Program-made: the position numbers and the translations under genes
Assembly (NCBI GenBank): GCA_045595395.1
Contig: JAZOAH010000002.1
Coordinates: forward strand, 1 to 64,000
Source: CAKSHC01 sp045595395
Lineage (GTDB): Bacteria > Bacillota > Clostridia > Oscillospirales > UMGS1783
Direction of reading: 5' to 3'
DNA length: 64,000 nucleotides
The notes under the pieces: generated by a model
The model's database searches: none
The model's input: the letters and a program-made list of their open reading frames with translations, nothing else
Told to the model about the DNA's origin: nothing
Part shown: positions 24,660-34,790 of the stretch, one piece after another
How positions within the stretch are numbered: position 1 is the stretch's first letter
Layout: the number at the start of each line of letters is the position of its first letter

Positions 24660-27600
24660 CTATTGGATACGTAACTCGTCATATACCTCACCGACGTTGA
24701 TCGTCAGCAACTTTGATACACCCTTCTCTTGCATGGTAACACCGTAAAGCACATCCGCTTCCTCCATAGTGCTGCGGCGGTGAGAAACAATGATAACCTG
24801 CGTATGCTCGGTAATGGTATGTAAAAATGCTGCAAAACGGGCTGTATTGACTTCATCCAGTGCCGTTTCGATCTCATCCATAATGCAGAAGGGCGTCGGA
24901 CGCACGCGAATAATAGCAAAGTAGAGCGCTATGGCAACAAAGGCCTGCTCACCGCCCGAGAGAGCCGATAGATTTTTGATGACCTTGCCTGGAGGTGTGA
25001 CCCGAATTTCGATGCCGGTATTGAGCATATCGGTCGGATCGGTCAAAACCAAGTCAGCCTTACCACCGCCAAACAGTTCATGGAAGGTCTGCTTGAAGGT
25101 TTCATTGATGACGACAAACTGCTCACTGAAGATAGATTTCATCTGCTCTGTCAGTTCGGCGATCACCTTTTCCATATCGTTTTTGGCTTCTTCCAGATCG
25201 CTGGTCTGCGTCATCAGGAAATCATAGCGGTCTTTAACAGTTTTATATTCCTCGATGGCACCGATATTCACATCACCCATACGCTTCATCTTGCCCTTGA
25301 TCTCACCTAAGCGCTGTTGAGCTTTGGTGATACTGGGCAATTCCTGGCGCAGGGGTTGAGCGTCGGTCAATGTCAACTCATATTCATCAAACAGACGAGC
25401 CACAATGTTGTCATACTCTGTTTCAATTGTTTCTCTACGTGTTTCCAGGCGTTCGACCTCACGGATCAATCGCTCTTTTTCGGCTGCAACATCACGTGTC
25501 GATACTCGAAGCTCATTTGCCTTCTTCTCGGCATCCTCACGCTGACGACGGATATCCTCAGTATGGGCCTGCTTATCCGCAGCCTGGTCACGCAATTGCT
25601 TAGCTTGTTGCAAGCAGTCTTGAATGCCTGTTTCCAACTCTGCATTTTTATTACTCAAGGCAGCCATCTCGGCGTTTTTCGCTTCTATTAGGGTGCTGCG
25701 CTCCTGCTTATAGATATTGAGTTCCTCAATGGAACGAACAATGGTTTCAATATCCTTTTCCATAGTGAAGATACTCAACTTACGATCGGCGATCTTGGCT
25801 ACGATCTCATCGCGCCGGGCAATGATTTCCTCATGCCCCTTGAGCAACTCGTCAGATTTCTGAGTATGCTGAGCAATTTGCTCATTAAGCTGATCGGCCA
25901 GCAAGGAATATTGCTGCATCTCATCTTTAGCCGCATCATATTCCGTATGCGCTGCAGCGTCCCGTTGTGTCAATTCTTGCACAACGGCATTTGCATTTTC
26001 AAGACGCTGCTTGGCATCTTCCATTCTCAATCTGCTTGCCGTATTGGCATCTTCATGCTGACGAATCTCTGCTTTCACACCCTCAGCAAAAGCATTATCT
26101 CTCGCCAGTTTGTCAGTCAAATCATCCATGACGGCGCAAACGCTTTGATATTCGGCTTCATGGGCCTTTAATTCACCCTCCAGCCGCTTCATCTCATTTT
26201 GTCGAGTCAGTAATCCCGATCCCTTAACCGCACTGCCGCCGGTCATACTACCGCCGGCATTGACGACTTGGCCGTCAAGAGTCACTATACGGAACTTATA
26301 GCCAATGTGTTTGGCCAAAGCCATTGCATTTTCCAGGTTGTATACGACACAGATGCGGCCCAGCAGGCCATTGACAAGATCTCGGTATTTCGGCTCGCAT
26401 TTAATCATTTCGGCAGCAATGCCGAGAAACCCAAGACTTTCCTTCATGTCATCCGATGAAATGACTTTGCCGGAAATGGTGGATACCGGCAAGAAAGTAG
26501 CGCGGCCGGCATTATTATTTTTCAAATAGTATACAGCAGCTTTTGCATCATTTTCTGTGTCTACAACAATGTGCTGGATGGCATTGCCCAAGGCTGTTTC
26601 AATGGCGACCGAATATTTTTCATCGGTACGAACAATGGTCGATACCGGGCCGCAAACACCGCTTAATTGCTGACGGGATGCCGCCAGCATGACACGCTTG
26701 ACACTATCATGATAACCGTCAAAATGGTTTTGCATGTCGGACAGTGTCGTTAAACGCAATTTTTTTGCATTCATGTTGTCTTCCAGGCCCTGCTTAAGTT
26801 TTTCTTGCTTCTCTATACGCATTTGCAGCGCATTGATTCGCAGATCGTAGCCGCTGAGGGTGTTGCTTAGACTGTTGATCTTTTCGGTTGCCTGAGCAAT
26901 TTCCTCTTCCTTTTGCTTGACCTGCGCTTCAATGGATGTACAATCGGCATTGGCAGCTTGCAGCTGCTCGGCAATCCGTTCAAAATTTTGGTTTAGAATA
27001 GCGCAGTTGCTTTCGGCAAAACCGATCTTGATCTTAGCATCGGTTATCTTTTCAGACAGATCGAGGATCTCGCTGTTAAGAGCATTGATTCGTGCCTCAA
27101 AGTCCGATTCCTCACCCAGGATCGCAGTGTTGGAGTCATTAAGAGAAGCCAACTGTGCGCGCTCCTGCTCCAGTTCAACGTTTAAGGCGTCAATTTGTGC
27201 CTGTCGACCGGCGATATTTTCGTCAAAACCACGCATCTTTTCATCGTCTTCGCTAATTTCGGCGGTCAAACGGGCAATCAATTCATTGTTATGTTCTATA
27301 TCACTGCGAATAAGGGAAATTTCATTCTCTTTGGCCGCTGCCTGCTCATTCAAGGAAACGATCTCGCCACGAAGGAAATCAATGGCCTGGGTTGCTTTTT
27401 GAGCCGCAAGATAGATCTCCTCCGATTCCTTCTCCTGAGCTTCGATCCTCTTCTCTACATTTTCCAGGTCGGCACGGCCGGTCATACAATCTTGTTCAAT
27501 TTTTTCTTTGCTGACTTTAATGTTGTCAATAGTACCCAACCAAAGGCTGACTTCCAGCCCTTTTTTCTCATCACGCAAACGCAAATACTCTCGGGCCGTT

Positions 27601-28229
27601 TCCGCCTGTTTTTCCAGCGGGCCGACACGAGATTCCAATTCGGCAACAATATCTCGCAAACGCACCAGGTTTTCCTCGGTCTGCTCAAGTTTGCGTTCCG
27701 ATTCCTGCTTACGGTAGCGATATTTCGAAATACCGGCCGCCTCTTCAAAGATCTGGCGGCGCTCATCGCTCTTTGATGCCAAGATATCGGCGATCTTACC
27801 CTGTCCGATGATCGAATAACCATCGCGCCCCAAGCCGGTATCCATCAGCAGTTCATGGATATCCTTAAGCCGGACAGGGCTGCGATTGATCATGTATTCG
27901 CTTTCGCCTGAACGATAGTAACGACGAGTAACAGTGACCTCGGTAAAATCAATCGGCAAACTCTTATCGGAGTTATCCAGGGTCAGCGACACCTCGGCAA
28001 AGCCCATGGCTTTGCGTCCGGTCGTTCCGTCAAAGACAACATCTTCCATCTTGGTGCCGCGCAACATCTTGGAACTCATTTCACCCAGCACCCAACGCAC
28101 CGCATCGGTAATATTGCTCTTGCCGCTGCCGTTAGGTCCGACAATTGCTGTTATTCCCTTGTTAAAGTGGATAGTGGTCTTGTCCGGAAAAGACTTGAAC
28201 CCCTGCATCTGTAACGATTTCAGAAACAT
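24660..28229 (-). CDS. smc: Chromosome segregation protein SMC
   Basis: ATPase that compacts and segregates the chromosome with ScpA/ScpB. Length 1189 is typical. Walker A is GPNGSGKSNITDAVRWVLGE near residue 32, followed by long heptad-repeat coiled coils (about 165-500 and 680-1010). The hinge (about 510-660) includes GNAIQHIVVDTENDAKAAV, and the C-terminal head has LSGGEQAFVAIAL (signature) and CIMDEIETALDEVN (Walker B/D loop). It has its own promoter upstream of the start. Confidence 0.97.
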   Translation of the reverse strand: MFLKSLQMQGFKSFPDKTTIHFNKGITAIVGPNGSGKSNITDAVRWVLGEMSSKMLRGTKMEDVVFDGTTGRKAMGFAEVSLTLDNSDKSLPIDFTEVTVTRRYYRSGESEYMINRSPVRLKDIHELLMDTGLGRDGYSIIGQGKIADILASKSDERRQIFEEAAGISKYRYRKQESERKLEQTEENLVRLRDIVAELESRVGPLEKQAETAREYLRLRDEKKGLEVSLWLGTIDNIKVSKEKIEQDCMTGRADLENVEKRIEAQEKESEEIYLAAQKATQAIDFLRGEIVSLNEQAAAKENEISLIRSDIEHNNELIARLTAEISEDDEKMRGFDENIAGRQAQIDALNVELEQERAQLASLNDSNTAILGEESDFEARINALNSEILDLSEKITDAKIKIGFAESNCAILNQNFERIAEQLQAANADCTSIEAQVKQKEEEIAQATEKINSLSNTLSGYDLRINALQMRIEKQEKLKQGLEDNMNAKKLRLTTLSDMQNHFDGYHDSVKRVMLAASRQQLSGVCGPVSTIVRTDEKYSVAIETALGNAIQHIVVDTENDAKAAVYYLKNNNAGRATFLPVSTISGKVISSDDMKESLGFLGIAAEMIKCEPKYRDLVNGLLGRICVVYNLENAMALAKHIGYKFRIVTLDGQVVNAGGSMTGGSAVKGSGLLTRQNEMKRLEGELKAHEAEYQSVCAVMDDLTDKLARDNAFAEGVKAEIRQHEDANTASRLRMEDAKQRLENANAVVQELTQRDAAAHTEYDAAKDEMQQYSLLADQLNEQIAQHTQKSDELLKGHEEIIARRDEIVAKIADRKLSIFTMEKDIETIVRSIEELNIYKQERSTLIEAKNAEMAALSNKNAELETGIQDCLQQAKQLRDQAADKQAHTEDIRRQREDAEKKANELRVSTRDVAAEKERLIREVERLETRRETIETEYDNIVARLFDEYELTLTDAQPLRQELPSITKAQQRLGEIKGKMKRMGDVNIGAIEEYKTVKDRYDFLMTQTSDLEEAKNDMEKVIAELTEQMKSIFSEQFVVINETFKQTFHELFGGGKADLVLTDPTDMLNTGIEIRVTPPGKVIKNLSALSGGEQAFVAIALYFAIIRVRPTPFCIMDEIETALDEVNTARFAAFLHTITEHTQVIIVSHRRSTMEEADVLYGVTMQEKGVSKLLTINVGEVYDELRIQ

Positions 28230-28272
28230 ATTCGGTATGATACCTCAATTCTGCAAGTGCATTTGATTAAAA

Positions 28273-28301
28273 ATTATATCAAAAAATACAGATAATTTCA
28301 A
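28273..28301 (-). promoter_or_regulatory. Promoter upstream of smc
   Basis: -35 TTGAAA (28296-28301), 17-base spacer and consensus -10 TATAAT (28273-28278), about 44 bases before the smc ATG and directly after the radical SAM gene. It would allow smc-ftsY expression separate from the upstream genes. Confidence 0.75.
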
Positions 28302-28304
28302 TAT

Positions 28305-29294
28305 TTATTGTGCTTTAACGGCTCTTTTTTGCAAAAAATCGGCCTCTTTTATCAAAATTTGTGCGATATTCTTTTCTTTTTCCAGTCGGATCACATTCCT
28401 TCGGCATTGCCCGACGGCTTTTGACATCTCGCCTGTAGCCACATATATAGTGACCTTTTCCCTGTTTTGATGATTGTCCAATTCTTCAGACAGCAAGCGG
28501 AAATACACAGCATTTTCGCACAATTCGCCAAAGGCCGGATGGTACGGCCCCGCCACCCTATCCTCACCGGAAAGCCCTGGTTCAGAGAATAACCCAAGTC
28601 GAATAACGGGGATGCCGTTTTCTTCAAAAAGTAAAAGCAAACGTGCGCACAAATCCACAGCATCATCCAGTGACATCGGCTGATATGTACCGGCTAAATA
28701 CTCTCGACAGAGCTCGGTGTCCTTCAAAACCACACAGGGATAGATCCGTACCGCATCCGGCTGCATGGCTATGCACTGCCGTGCGGTCGCTATGGCACCT
28801 TGCGGTGTATCTCCGGGTAGTCCTGTCATCATCTGCAGCACAAGAGAAAAACCTCGTTCACGAATGAGTTTTGCCGCTCGTACGGTGTCTTGCGGTTGAT
28901 GGCCACGTCGGCAGCGGCAAAGCACCGATTCACTCATGCTCTGCATCCCAAGTTCGATCGTTGTTACCGGATATCTCTGTAAAATATCCAAAATTTCCGG
29001 CGTAATATAATCAGGACGAGTTGATAGTCTAATACCGGCCTTATATTTTGCCGCACAATCCAGATAGGCAATCATTTGTTCTCGTTCAATACCGGTAAAA
29101 CTGCCGCCAAAAAAGGCTATCTCGCACGTTTGATCTTCCCTGACCGTGGATATAGCCTTTTGAATTATCAGTTCGGTTGTGTGGATATCCGGTGCCTGCT
29201 TTGTGGCAGAGATAATGCGCTGATTGCAAAATGTACATTCATTCGGACAAGCCATATGCGGGACAAAAATGGGGATATTAACATGCTTCTTCAT
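28305..29294 (-). CDS. Elp3-like radical SAM protein
   Basis: A 329-residue radical SAM enzyme with the cluster motif CPNECTFC (CxxxCxxC) near residue 16 and the SAM-binding FFGGSFTGI. The RLSTRPDYI and ELGMQSMSESVL stretches resemble the Elp3/MiaB-type N-terminal half, while no acetyltransferase domain is present. It lies between rnc and smc, a conserved Firmicute position, and overlaps rnc by 4 bases. The reaction is not known; a role in tRNA or ribosome modification is only a guess from the family. Confidence 0.85.
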   Translation of the reverse strand: MKKHVNIPIFVPHMACPNECTFCNQRIISATKQAPDIHTTELIIQKAISTVREDQTCEIAFFGGSFTGIEREQMIAYLDCAAKYKAGIRLSTRPDYITPEILDILQRYPVTTIELGMQSMSESVLCRCRRGHQPQDTVRAAKLIRERGFSLVLQMMTGLPGDTPQGAIATARQCIAMQPDAVRIYPCVVLKDTELCREYLAGTYQPMSLDDAVDLCARLLLLFEENGIPVIRLGLFSEPGLSGEDRVAGPYHPAFGELCENAVYFRLLSEELDNHQNREKVTIYVATGEMSKAVGQCRRNVIRLEKEKNIAQILIKEADFLQKRAVKAQ

Positions 29295-29977
29295 AAGCCC
29301 ATCAATTTCAACGCTTCATTGGCCGCCATTTGCTCAGCCTCTTTTTTGCTGCGACCGGTGCCCTCTCCGATACAGTTGCTGTTAAGTAGCACCGCAACGG
29401 TAAAGACTTTACGGTGATCCGGCCCTTCGGCCTTGAGCAGTCGATAGGTCAAATGCTCACCTCGATTTTGCTGAACAATCTCTTGCAGCATGGTCTTGGC
29501 GTCTTTGAATAACCGCCCGGAAATGGCATCAGGCAGACCCTTTTCCAAATAGGGCAAAATAAAGTTGCGTGCCGCATCGATCCCTCCATCTAAATAAATG
29601 GCGGCAATCAGTGCTTCAAAAGCATCTGCCAGCGTTGACGGGCGATGTCCTCCATCCGCCAACTCTTCGCTACGACTAAACCGAATATACTCACCCAAGT
29701 TGATTTCAGAAGCAAATTTTGCTAGTGACGCCTCACAAACCAATGCTGCACGTAATTTGCTTAGGTTACCCTCATTGAAACGATTTTGATCCATGAACAG
29801 CATGCCGGCGCAGATAAAGCCCAGGACCGAGTCACCTAAAAATTCCAGCCGTTCATTAGAGACCGTCCCTTCTTCCTTTGCCTCGTTGACATAAGAAGAA
29901 TGGGTAAGAGCACGCTTGAGCAGCATCTTATCCTGAAATTCATATCCGATTTTCTTTTCCAGCGTTCTTATATCCAT
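29291..29977 (-). CDS. rnc: Ribonuclease III
   Basis: Double-stranded RNA endonuclease for rRNA and mRNA processing. The 228-residue form has the RNase III domain with signature ERLEFLGDSVLG at about 42, catalytic Asp/Glu in LADAFEALIAAIYLDGG, and a C-terminal dsRNA-binding domain (MLQEIVQQN to GRSKKEAEQMAANEAL). ATG 29977 is chosen for the AAAGG site 9-10 bases upstream; longer in-frame starts would include an upstream stem-loop. Confidence 0.96.
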   Translation of the reverse strand: MDIRTLEKKIGYEFQDKMLLKRALTHSSYVNEAKEEGTVSNERLEFLGDSVLGFICAGMLFMDQNRFNEGNLSKLRAALVCEASLAKFASEINLGEYIRFSRSEELADGGHRPSTLADAFEALIAAIYLDGGIDAARNFILPYLEKGLPDAISGRLFKDAKTMLQEIVQQNRGEHLTYRLLKAEGPDHRKVFTVAVLLNSNCIGEGTGRSKKEAEQMAANEALKLMGL

Positions 29978-30001
29978 CTTCTCACACCTTTCCAGATAAG
30001 G

Positions 30002-30026
30002 CAATATCCCCAATAAGGGGATATTG
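30002..30026 (-). other. Stem-loop between acpP and rnc without a U-tract
   Basis: A perfect 10-base stem (30002-30011 with 30017-30026, 5-base loop) lies 9 bases after the acpP stop and 25 bases before the rnc start. It is followed on the minus strand by CCTTATCTGG, so it is a poor intrinsic terminator. It may stabilise acpP mRNA or be an RNase III-sensitive leader. Confidence 0.6.
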
Positions 30027-30034
30027 AATCATGT

Positions 30035-30271
30035 TCAGTTGTTTTGCTTTTCGGTGATATAGTTAACAACATCACCGATCGTTTTAACACTATCAACATC
30101 CTGATCGTCAATGGCAACACCGAACTCTTCTTCGACAGCCATGATCAGTTCAACAATGTCCAACGAATCGGCTTCCAGATCATCAACAAACGAGGTCTGC
30201 ATTGTGATCGTGTCCGGATCAGAAACCATAAACTGCTCAACAATAAGCGATTTAATTTTATCAAATACCAT
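30035..30271 (-). CDS. acpP: Acyl carrier protein
   Basis: Carries fatty acyl intermediates on a 4'-phosphopantetheine. The 78-residue acidic protein has the attachment Ser in DDLEADSLDIVEL and the usual four-helix pattern. ATG 30271 has GGAGG 8 bases upstream; the frame stays open further upstream into the promoter region, but that part is not coding. It follows plsX in the standard plsX-acpP-rnc order and has its own strong promoter. Confidence 0.97.
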   Translation of the reverse strand: MVFDKIKSLIVEQFMVSDPDTITMQTSFVDDLEADSLDIVELIMAVEEEFGVAIDDQDVDSVKTIGDVVNYITEKQNN

Positions 30272-30311
30272 GGTACTTTCCTCCTGCTTAGTTTGGATAA
30301 TTTCATTAAAG

Positions 30312-30340
30312 ATAATAAATTGGAAATGAATTTCTGTCAA
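30312..30340 (-). promoter_or_regulatory. Strong promoter of acpP
   Basis: Perfect -35 TTGACA (30335-30340), 17-base spacer, -10 TATTAT (30312-30317), 41 bases before the acpP ATG. Confidence 0.85.
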
Positions 30341-30371
30341 GTATTATTTCAAAATTTCTTAACAAATTCAC

Positions 30372-31382
30372 TTAATTATCGGTTTTCGGTGCGGGCATCA
30401 TCATCTGTGTTAATTGATCGATAATGCCGGCATTATGCAATTCAATCGCCTGACGCACAGCATTTTTAAAGGCAACGGCATTGGACGAGCCATGTGCCTT
30501 GATGACAATTCCGGCCACACCCAGTAGCGGTGCACCGCCGGCCTCGGTATAGTCTAAAGATTTCTTAAACTGAGTAAATTCCCTGGCAATCAGCATCGTG
30601 CCGATTTTGGTACGCAAGTTTTTGAACAGTACGCCCTTCAGCGAGGTTGAGATCATTTTTCCCATGCCTTCTAGTGCCTTCAAATAGATATTGCCGGAAA
30701 AACCGTCGGCTACCACAACATCCACCTCGCCCATGACACCATCACGAGCCTCAACATTGCCAATAAAATGGATCCTTTCCTCCTGCCGCAACAAGGCATT
30801 GGCTTCTATTTGAAGCGGAGTGCCTTTCGTATCTTCCGACCCGTTATTAAGCAGGCCGACACGCGGGGCTTGCATACCATACAGACATTTCATGTACATC
30901 GAGCCCATAATGGCAAACTGGTGCAGATATTCCGCCGTACACTCAACATTGGCACCGCTGTCGATCAGTAGGTGCTTCTTGCCGTCTTTACTGGGGATCA
31001 TGCCGCCGATGGCAGCGCGCTTTACTCCTTTCATACGCTTGACCAGCAATGTGGCTCCGGTAATGATCGCTCCGGTATTTCCGGCAGAAATAAATGCGTC
31101 GCCTTTCCCGGCTTTTAGTAAGCGCATGCCAACCGCCATGGATGAATCTTTCTTATCTTTGACAACACTGTCAGCATGGTCTGTCATCTCTATGACCTGA
31201 GAAGCGTCAACAATGGCCATTCCAGTCATGTCGATGTTTTCATTTTTGGCTGTCTGTTCGATAATATCGCATTTACCGCATAGTACGACCTCAACTCCGT
31301 ACTCCTTAACGGCCATAGCACAGCCCTTCATAATTTGTTCGGGGGCGTGGTCGCCTCCCATGGCGTCTACAATTACTTTCAT
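30372..31382 (-). CDS. plsX: Phosphate acyltransferase PlsX
   Basis: Makes acyl-phosphate from acyl-ACP for phospholipid synthesis. The 336-residue protein shows the family start MKVIVDAMGGDHAPE, SAGNTGAIITGATLLV, IDSGANVECT and VADGFSGNIYLKALEGMGK. ATG 31382 overlaps the trmFO stop as ATGA, fixing the start. It precedes acpP in transcription. Confidence 0.96.
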   Translation of the reverse strand: MKVIVDAMGGDHAPEQIMKGCAMAVKEYGVEVVLCGKCDIIEQTAKNENIDMTGMAIVDASQVIEMTDHADSVVKDKKDSSMAVGMRLLKAGKGDAFISAGNTGAIITGATLLVKRMKGVKRAAIGGMIPSKDGKKHLLIDSGANVECTAEYLHQFAIMGSMYMKCLYGMQAPRVGLLNNGSEDTKGTPLQIEANALLRQEERIHFIGNVEARDGVMGEVDVVVADGFSGNIYLKALEGMGKMISTSLKGVLFKNLRTKIGTMLIAREFTQFKKSLDYTEAGGAPLLGVAGIVIKAHGSSNAVAFKNAVRQAIELHNAGIIDQLTQMMMPAPKTDN

Positions 31383-32701
31383 TTTTCGTTCCCCTTCTGC
31401 GCCGATAAACACGCAGCCATTTGTTTAATTTCATCTTGCGCCATCTGCGAGATCATGGCACGACGATCCTTTTTTCGCTTTGCCGTAATTTTGCTTTGAT
31501 CAAATATGCCGAAGTTGACATTCATCGGCTGAAAGTCAACGATCGATTCATTGCTGATATAATGAGCCAGCGCTCCGATAGCTGTATTGGCCGGAAAGTC
31601 TACGGATGGCAAATCACATGCCATGTGCGCCGCCGCTATACCGGCAACAAGCCCTGATGCGGTACTCTCAACATACCCTTCTACACCGGTCATCTGTCCG
31701 GCAAAAAACAACCCCGGCCGACTTTTTACCATATAATTGGCATCCAAATTTCCCGGGGAATTGATGAAGGTATTGCGATGCATGACACCGTATCGCATAA
31801 ACTCTGCCTGTTCCAAGCCGGGGATCATGGAAAATATCCGCTTTTGCTCCGGCATTTTCAAATGGGTCTGAAAACCGACAATATTATACAGCGTGCCGCC
31901 AGCATTATCTTTACGTAACTGAACAACAGCATAGGGATCGCGACCGGTTTTCGGGTCAGGTAGGCCAACCGGCTTGAGTGGGCCAAAACGAATGGTGTCC
32001 TCGCCACGTCGTGCCATGACCTCAATGGGCATACATCCCTCAAACACACGACTATCTTCAAAATCGTGCAACTGGGCGCACTCACCGTTGACCAATTCCT
32101 TATGGAAAGCCAAATACTGTTCCTTGTCCATGGGGCAGTTGATATAGTCAGCACTTCCCTTTCCGTAACGGGACGCAAAATATGCTTTTGACATATCAAT
32201 GCTATCAAACGACACGATCGGTGCGGCGGCATCAAAGAAAGACAGCGGTGCACCTAGAGAATCAGCAATGGCATCCGCCAGCTTTCCGTACGTCAGCGGA
32301 CCTGTCGCAATGATACAAATATCGTCCTGCGGGATATCCTCTACTTTTTGGCTGATAAAATGAATATGTTTATGGGACAGTATTCTCTCTGTGATCAAGC
32401 GGGAAAAGGCTTGCCGATCAACCGCTAGAGCGCCACCGGCCGGGACGGCCGTTTCGTCAGCACAAGCCATGATCAGCGAACCCATCAGCCGTAATTCTTC
32501 CTTGAGTAGCCCGACAGCATTTTCCAGACCGGCCGCACGCAAGGAATTAGAACAGACCAATTCGGCGAAATCACGATTATGGTGTGCCGGTGTAAATTCA
32601 TTAGGCTTGATGTCGATCAGGTCAACATCAATACCCCGTTGCGCCAGCTGCCATGCCGCTTCACAGCCGGCTAAACCGGCACCGATAACCTTAATCCTCA
32701 T
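31379..32701 (-). CDS. trmFO: Methylenetetrahydrofolate-tRNA-(uracil-5-)-methyltransferase TrmFO
   Basis: FAD- and folate-dependent enzyme forming 5-methyluridine at tRNA position 54. The 440 residues begin with the FAD-binding GAGLAGCEAAWQLAQRG and include ELVCSNSLRAAGLENAVGLL and GQMTGVEGYVESTASGL. It overlaps topA by 11 bases and plsX by 4. The dprA-topA-trmFO order is conserved in Firmicutes. Confidence 0.96.
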   Translation of the reverse strand: MRIKVIGAGLAGCEAAWQLAQRGIDVDLIDIKPNEFTPAHHNRDFAELVCSNSLRAAGLENAVGLLKEELRLMGSLIMACADETAVPAGGALAVDRQAFSRLITERILSHKHIHFISQKVEDIPQDDICIIATGPLTYGKLADAIADSLGAPLSFFDAAAPIVSFDSIDMSKAYFASRYGKGSADYINCPMDKEQYLAFHKELVNGECAQLHDFEDSRVFEGCMPIEVMARRGEDTIRFGPLKPVGLPDPKTGRDPYAVVQLRKDNAGGTLYNIVGFQTHLKMPEQKRIFSMIPGLEQAEFMRYGVMHRNTFINSPGNLDANYMVKSRPGLFFAGQMTGVEGYVESTASGLVAGIAAAHMACDLPSVDFPANTAIGALAHYISNESIVDFQPMNVNFGIFDQSKITAKRKKDRRAMISQMAQDEIKQMAACLSAQKGNEK

Positions 32702-34781
32702 CTTTCTTTTCCAACTGCTTTTCAAAGTTGCAGCCGTCCTTTAAGCAATGGGTTTTACCGCCTCGGCGTACTTCGCGGAAGAGTGTGCTGCCGCACTGGG
32801 GGCAAACATCAGACAAAGGCTTATCCCAAGTCATGAAGCCACATTCCGGCAAGTGTTCACAGGCATAATAGGTTTTGCCTTTACGTGTTTTCTTCTCGAC
32901 CACACGAGCGCCGCAAATCGGGCATTTACCGGGTGTTTCAACAAGAATGGACTTGGTGTTGCGGCATTGCGGGAAGCCGGGACAGGCCAAAAACTTACCG
33001 TTCTTACCGTTGCGGATGACCATATTGCGTCCGCATTTTTCACAAATGATATCGGTGACCTCTTCCGGCACCTTGATCTTAACGCCCTCAAATTTTTTAT
33101 CGGCTTCGGCCAGTGTTTTGGCAAAGTCGCCATAAAAATCACGGATAACATCGACCCAGCCGACCGTACCTTCTGCGATCTTTTCCAGGTTATTTTCCAT
33201 AGCGGCGGTAAATTTGACATTAACAATATCTTTGAAATTCTCGGCCATGACCTGGTTGACCGTTTCACCGAGCGGCGTCGGCGACAGAACTTTTTTCTCT
33301 CGCTCAGCATAGTCACGACTGATGACGGTAGCAATAGTGGGAGCATAGGTGCTGGGGCGACCGATCCCCTTATCCTCCATGGCCTTGATCAGCGTATCGT
33401 CGGTATAGCGTGCCGGAGGCTGTGTGAATTTTTGCTCAGTGAGAAGACCAAGAAACGGCAACACGTCCCCTACTGACATTTCGGGAATACCCTTGCTTGG
33501 CGCATCCTCATCATCGCGGCTTTCACTGTAGAGCTTTGCATAGCCGTCAAAAGTGATCTTGTTATGGGTCAGCTTAAACAGATAATCATTGGCTGTAATC
33601 TCGACAGCCGTGACATCCAGTATCTTATTGGCCATTTGACAAGCCACAAAACGACTCCATATCAGTTTATATAGCCGGTACTGTTGCGGTGTCAGACTGT
33701 CCTTAATGCGGTCCGGCACAAGGCTAACATCGGTCGGACGGATGGCCTCATGGGCATCTTGTGCATTTTTTGACTTGGTAAAGACATTGACTGTTGTCGG
33801 GCAGTATTCTTTTCCATAAGTATTTACGATATAATGGCGGGCCGACTGCGCAGCATCGTCGGAAATACGCAACGAATCGGTACGCATATAGGTGATAAGA
33901 CCGGTGCTGCCAATGCCTTGAATATCAATCCCCTCGTAAAGCTGTTGAGCTGTACGCATAGTGACCTCCGGACGGAAGCCAAAACGACGTGATGCCTCAC
34001 GCTGAAGGGTCGAGGTGATATACGGAGGCATGGGGCGCACTGTCTTTTTCTTTTTAGTAACATCACTGACTACATAGTCAGCTCCTTCCAATGCCGCAAG
34101 AACGGCATCGGTCTGTTCTTTATTTTTCAATTCGATCTTGCCGGACTTATTGCCATAAAAGTTAGCGGTGTATTTTGCCTTACCAATGCCTTTGAATTGA
34201 GCAGTCAGCGACCAGAACTCTTCGGGAACAAAAGCTTCAATCTCTCGTTCCCGATCGCAAAGCATACGTACTACGACCGACTGCACACGGCCGGCCGACA
34301 AGCCTTTTTTTATCTTTTTCCATAAAAACGGACTGATTTTATAGCCAACCAGGCGGTCTAGGACACGACGCGCCTGTTGAGCGTCAACCATATCCAAATT
34401 GATGCAAGCCGGGTGTTTGAGTCCTTCAGTAACCGCTTTTTTACTGATCTCATTAAAGGTAATACGGTTTTTTTCGTTGATATCCAGGCCGAGCATATAA
34501 GCCAAGTGCCAGGAGATGGCCTCTCCTTCTCGGTCCGGGTCGGTTGCCAAATAAACACGTTCGCATTTGGCGGCCTTTTTCTTGATGTCATTGATCACAT
34601 CTTTTTTGCCGCGCATCATGATATATTTGGGCTTAAAGTCATTCTCCACATCCACACCTAAGGAGCTGACCGGCAGATCACGCACATGGCCGACCGATGC
34701 GACAACTTCGTAATCTTTTCCAAGATATTTCTTAATTGTTCCCGCCTTAGCCGGCGACTCAACGATCACAAGTTTTGCCAT
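32691..34781 (-). CDS. topA: DNA topoisomerase I
   Basis: Relaxes negatively supercoiled DNA. The 696-residue type IA enzyme has an N-terminal TOPRIM domain (VIVESPAKAGTIKKYLG, DPDREGEAISWH), the catalytic Tyr in GLITYMRTDSLRISDDA, and three C-terminal zinc ribbons: CEKCGRNMVIRN, CPICGARVVEKK and CPQCGSTLFREV, each closed by a further cysteine pair. Length and layout are normal for Firmicutes. Confidence 0.97.
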   Translation of the reverse strand: MAKLVIVESPAKAGTIKKYLGKDYEVVASVGHVRDLPVSSLGVDVENDFKPKYIMMRGKKDVINDIKKKAAKCERVYLATDPDREGEAISWHLAYMLGLDINEKNRITFNEISKKAVTEGLKHPACINLDMVDAQQARRVLDRLVGYKISPFLWKKIKKGLSAGRVQSVVVRMLCDREREIEAFVPEEFWSLTAQFKGIGKAKYTANFYGNKSGKIELKNKEQTDAVLAALEGADYVVSDVTKKKKTVRPMPPYITSTLQREASRRFGFRPEVTMRTAQQLYEGIDIQGIGSTGLITYMRTDSLRISDDAAQSARHYIVNTYGKEYCPTTVNVFTKSKNAQDAHEAIRPTDVSLVPDRIKDSLTPQQYRLYKLIWSRFVACQMANKILDVTAVEITANDYLFKLTHNKITFDGYAKLYSESRDDEDAPSKGIPEMSVGDVLPFLGLLTEQKFTQPPARYTDDTLIKAMEDKGIGRPSTYAPTIATVISRDYAEREKKVLSPTPLGETVNQVMAENFKDIVNVKFTAAMENNLEKIAEGTVGWVDVIRDFYGDFAKTLAEADKKFEGVKIKVPEEVTDIICEKCGRNMVIRNGKNGKFLACPGFPQCRNTKSILVETPGKCPICGARVVEKKTRKGKTYYACEHLPECGFMTWDKPLSDVCPQCGSTLFREVRRGGKTHCLKDGCNFEKQLEKKDED

Positions 34782-34790
34782 AGTTCCTCC

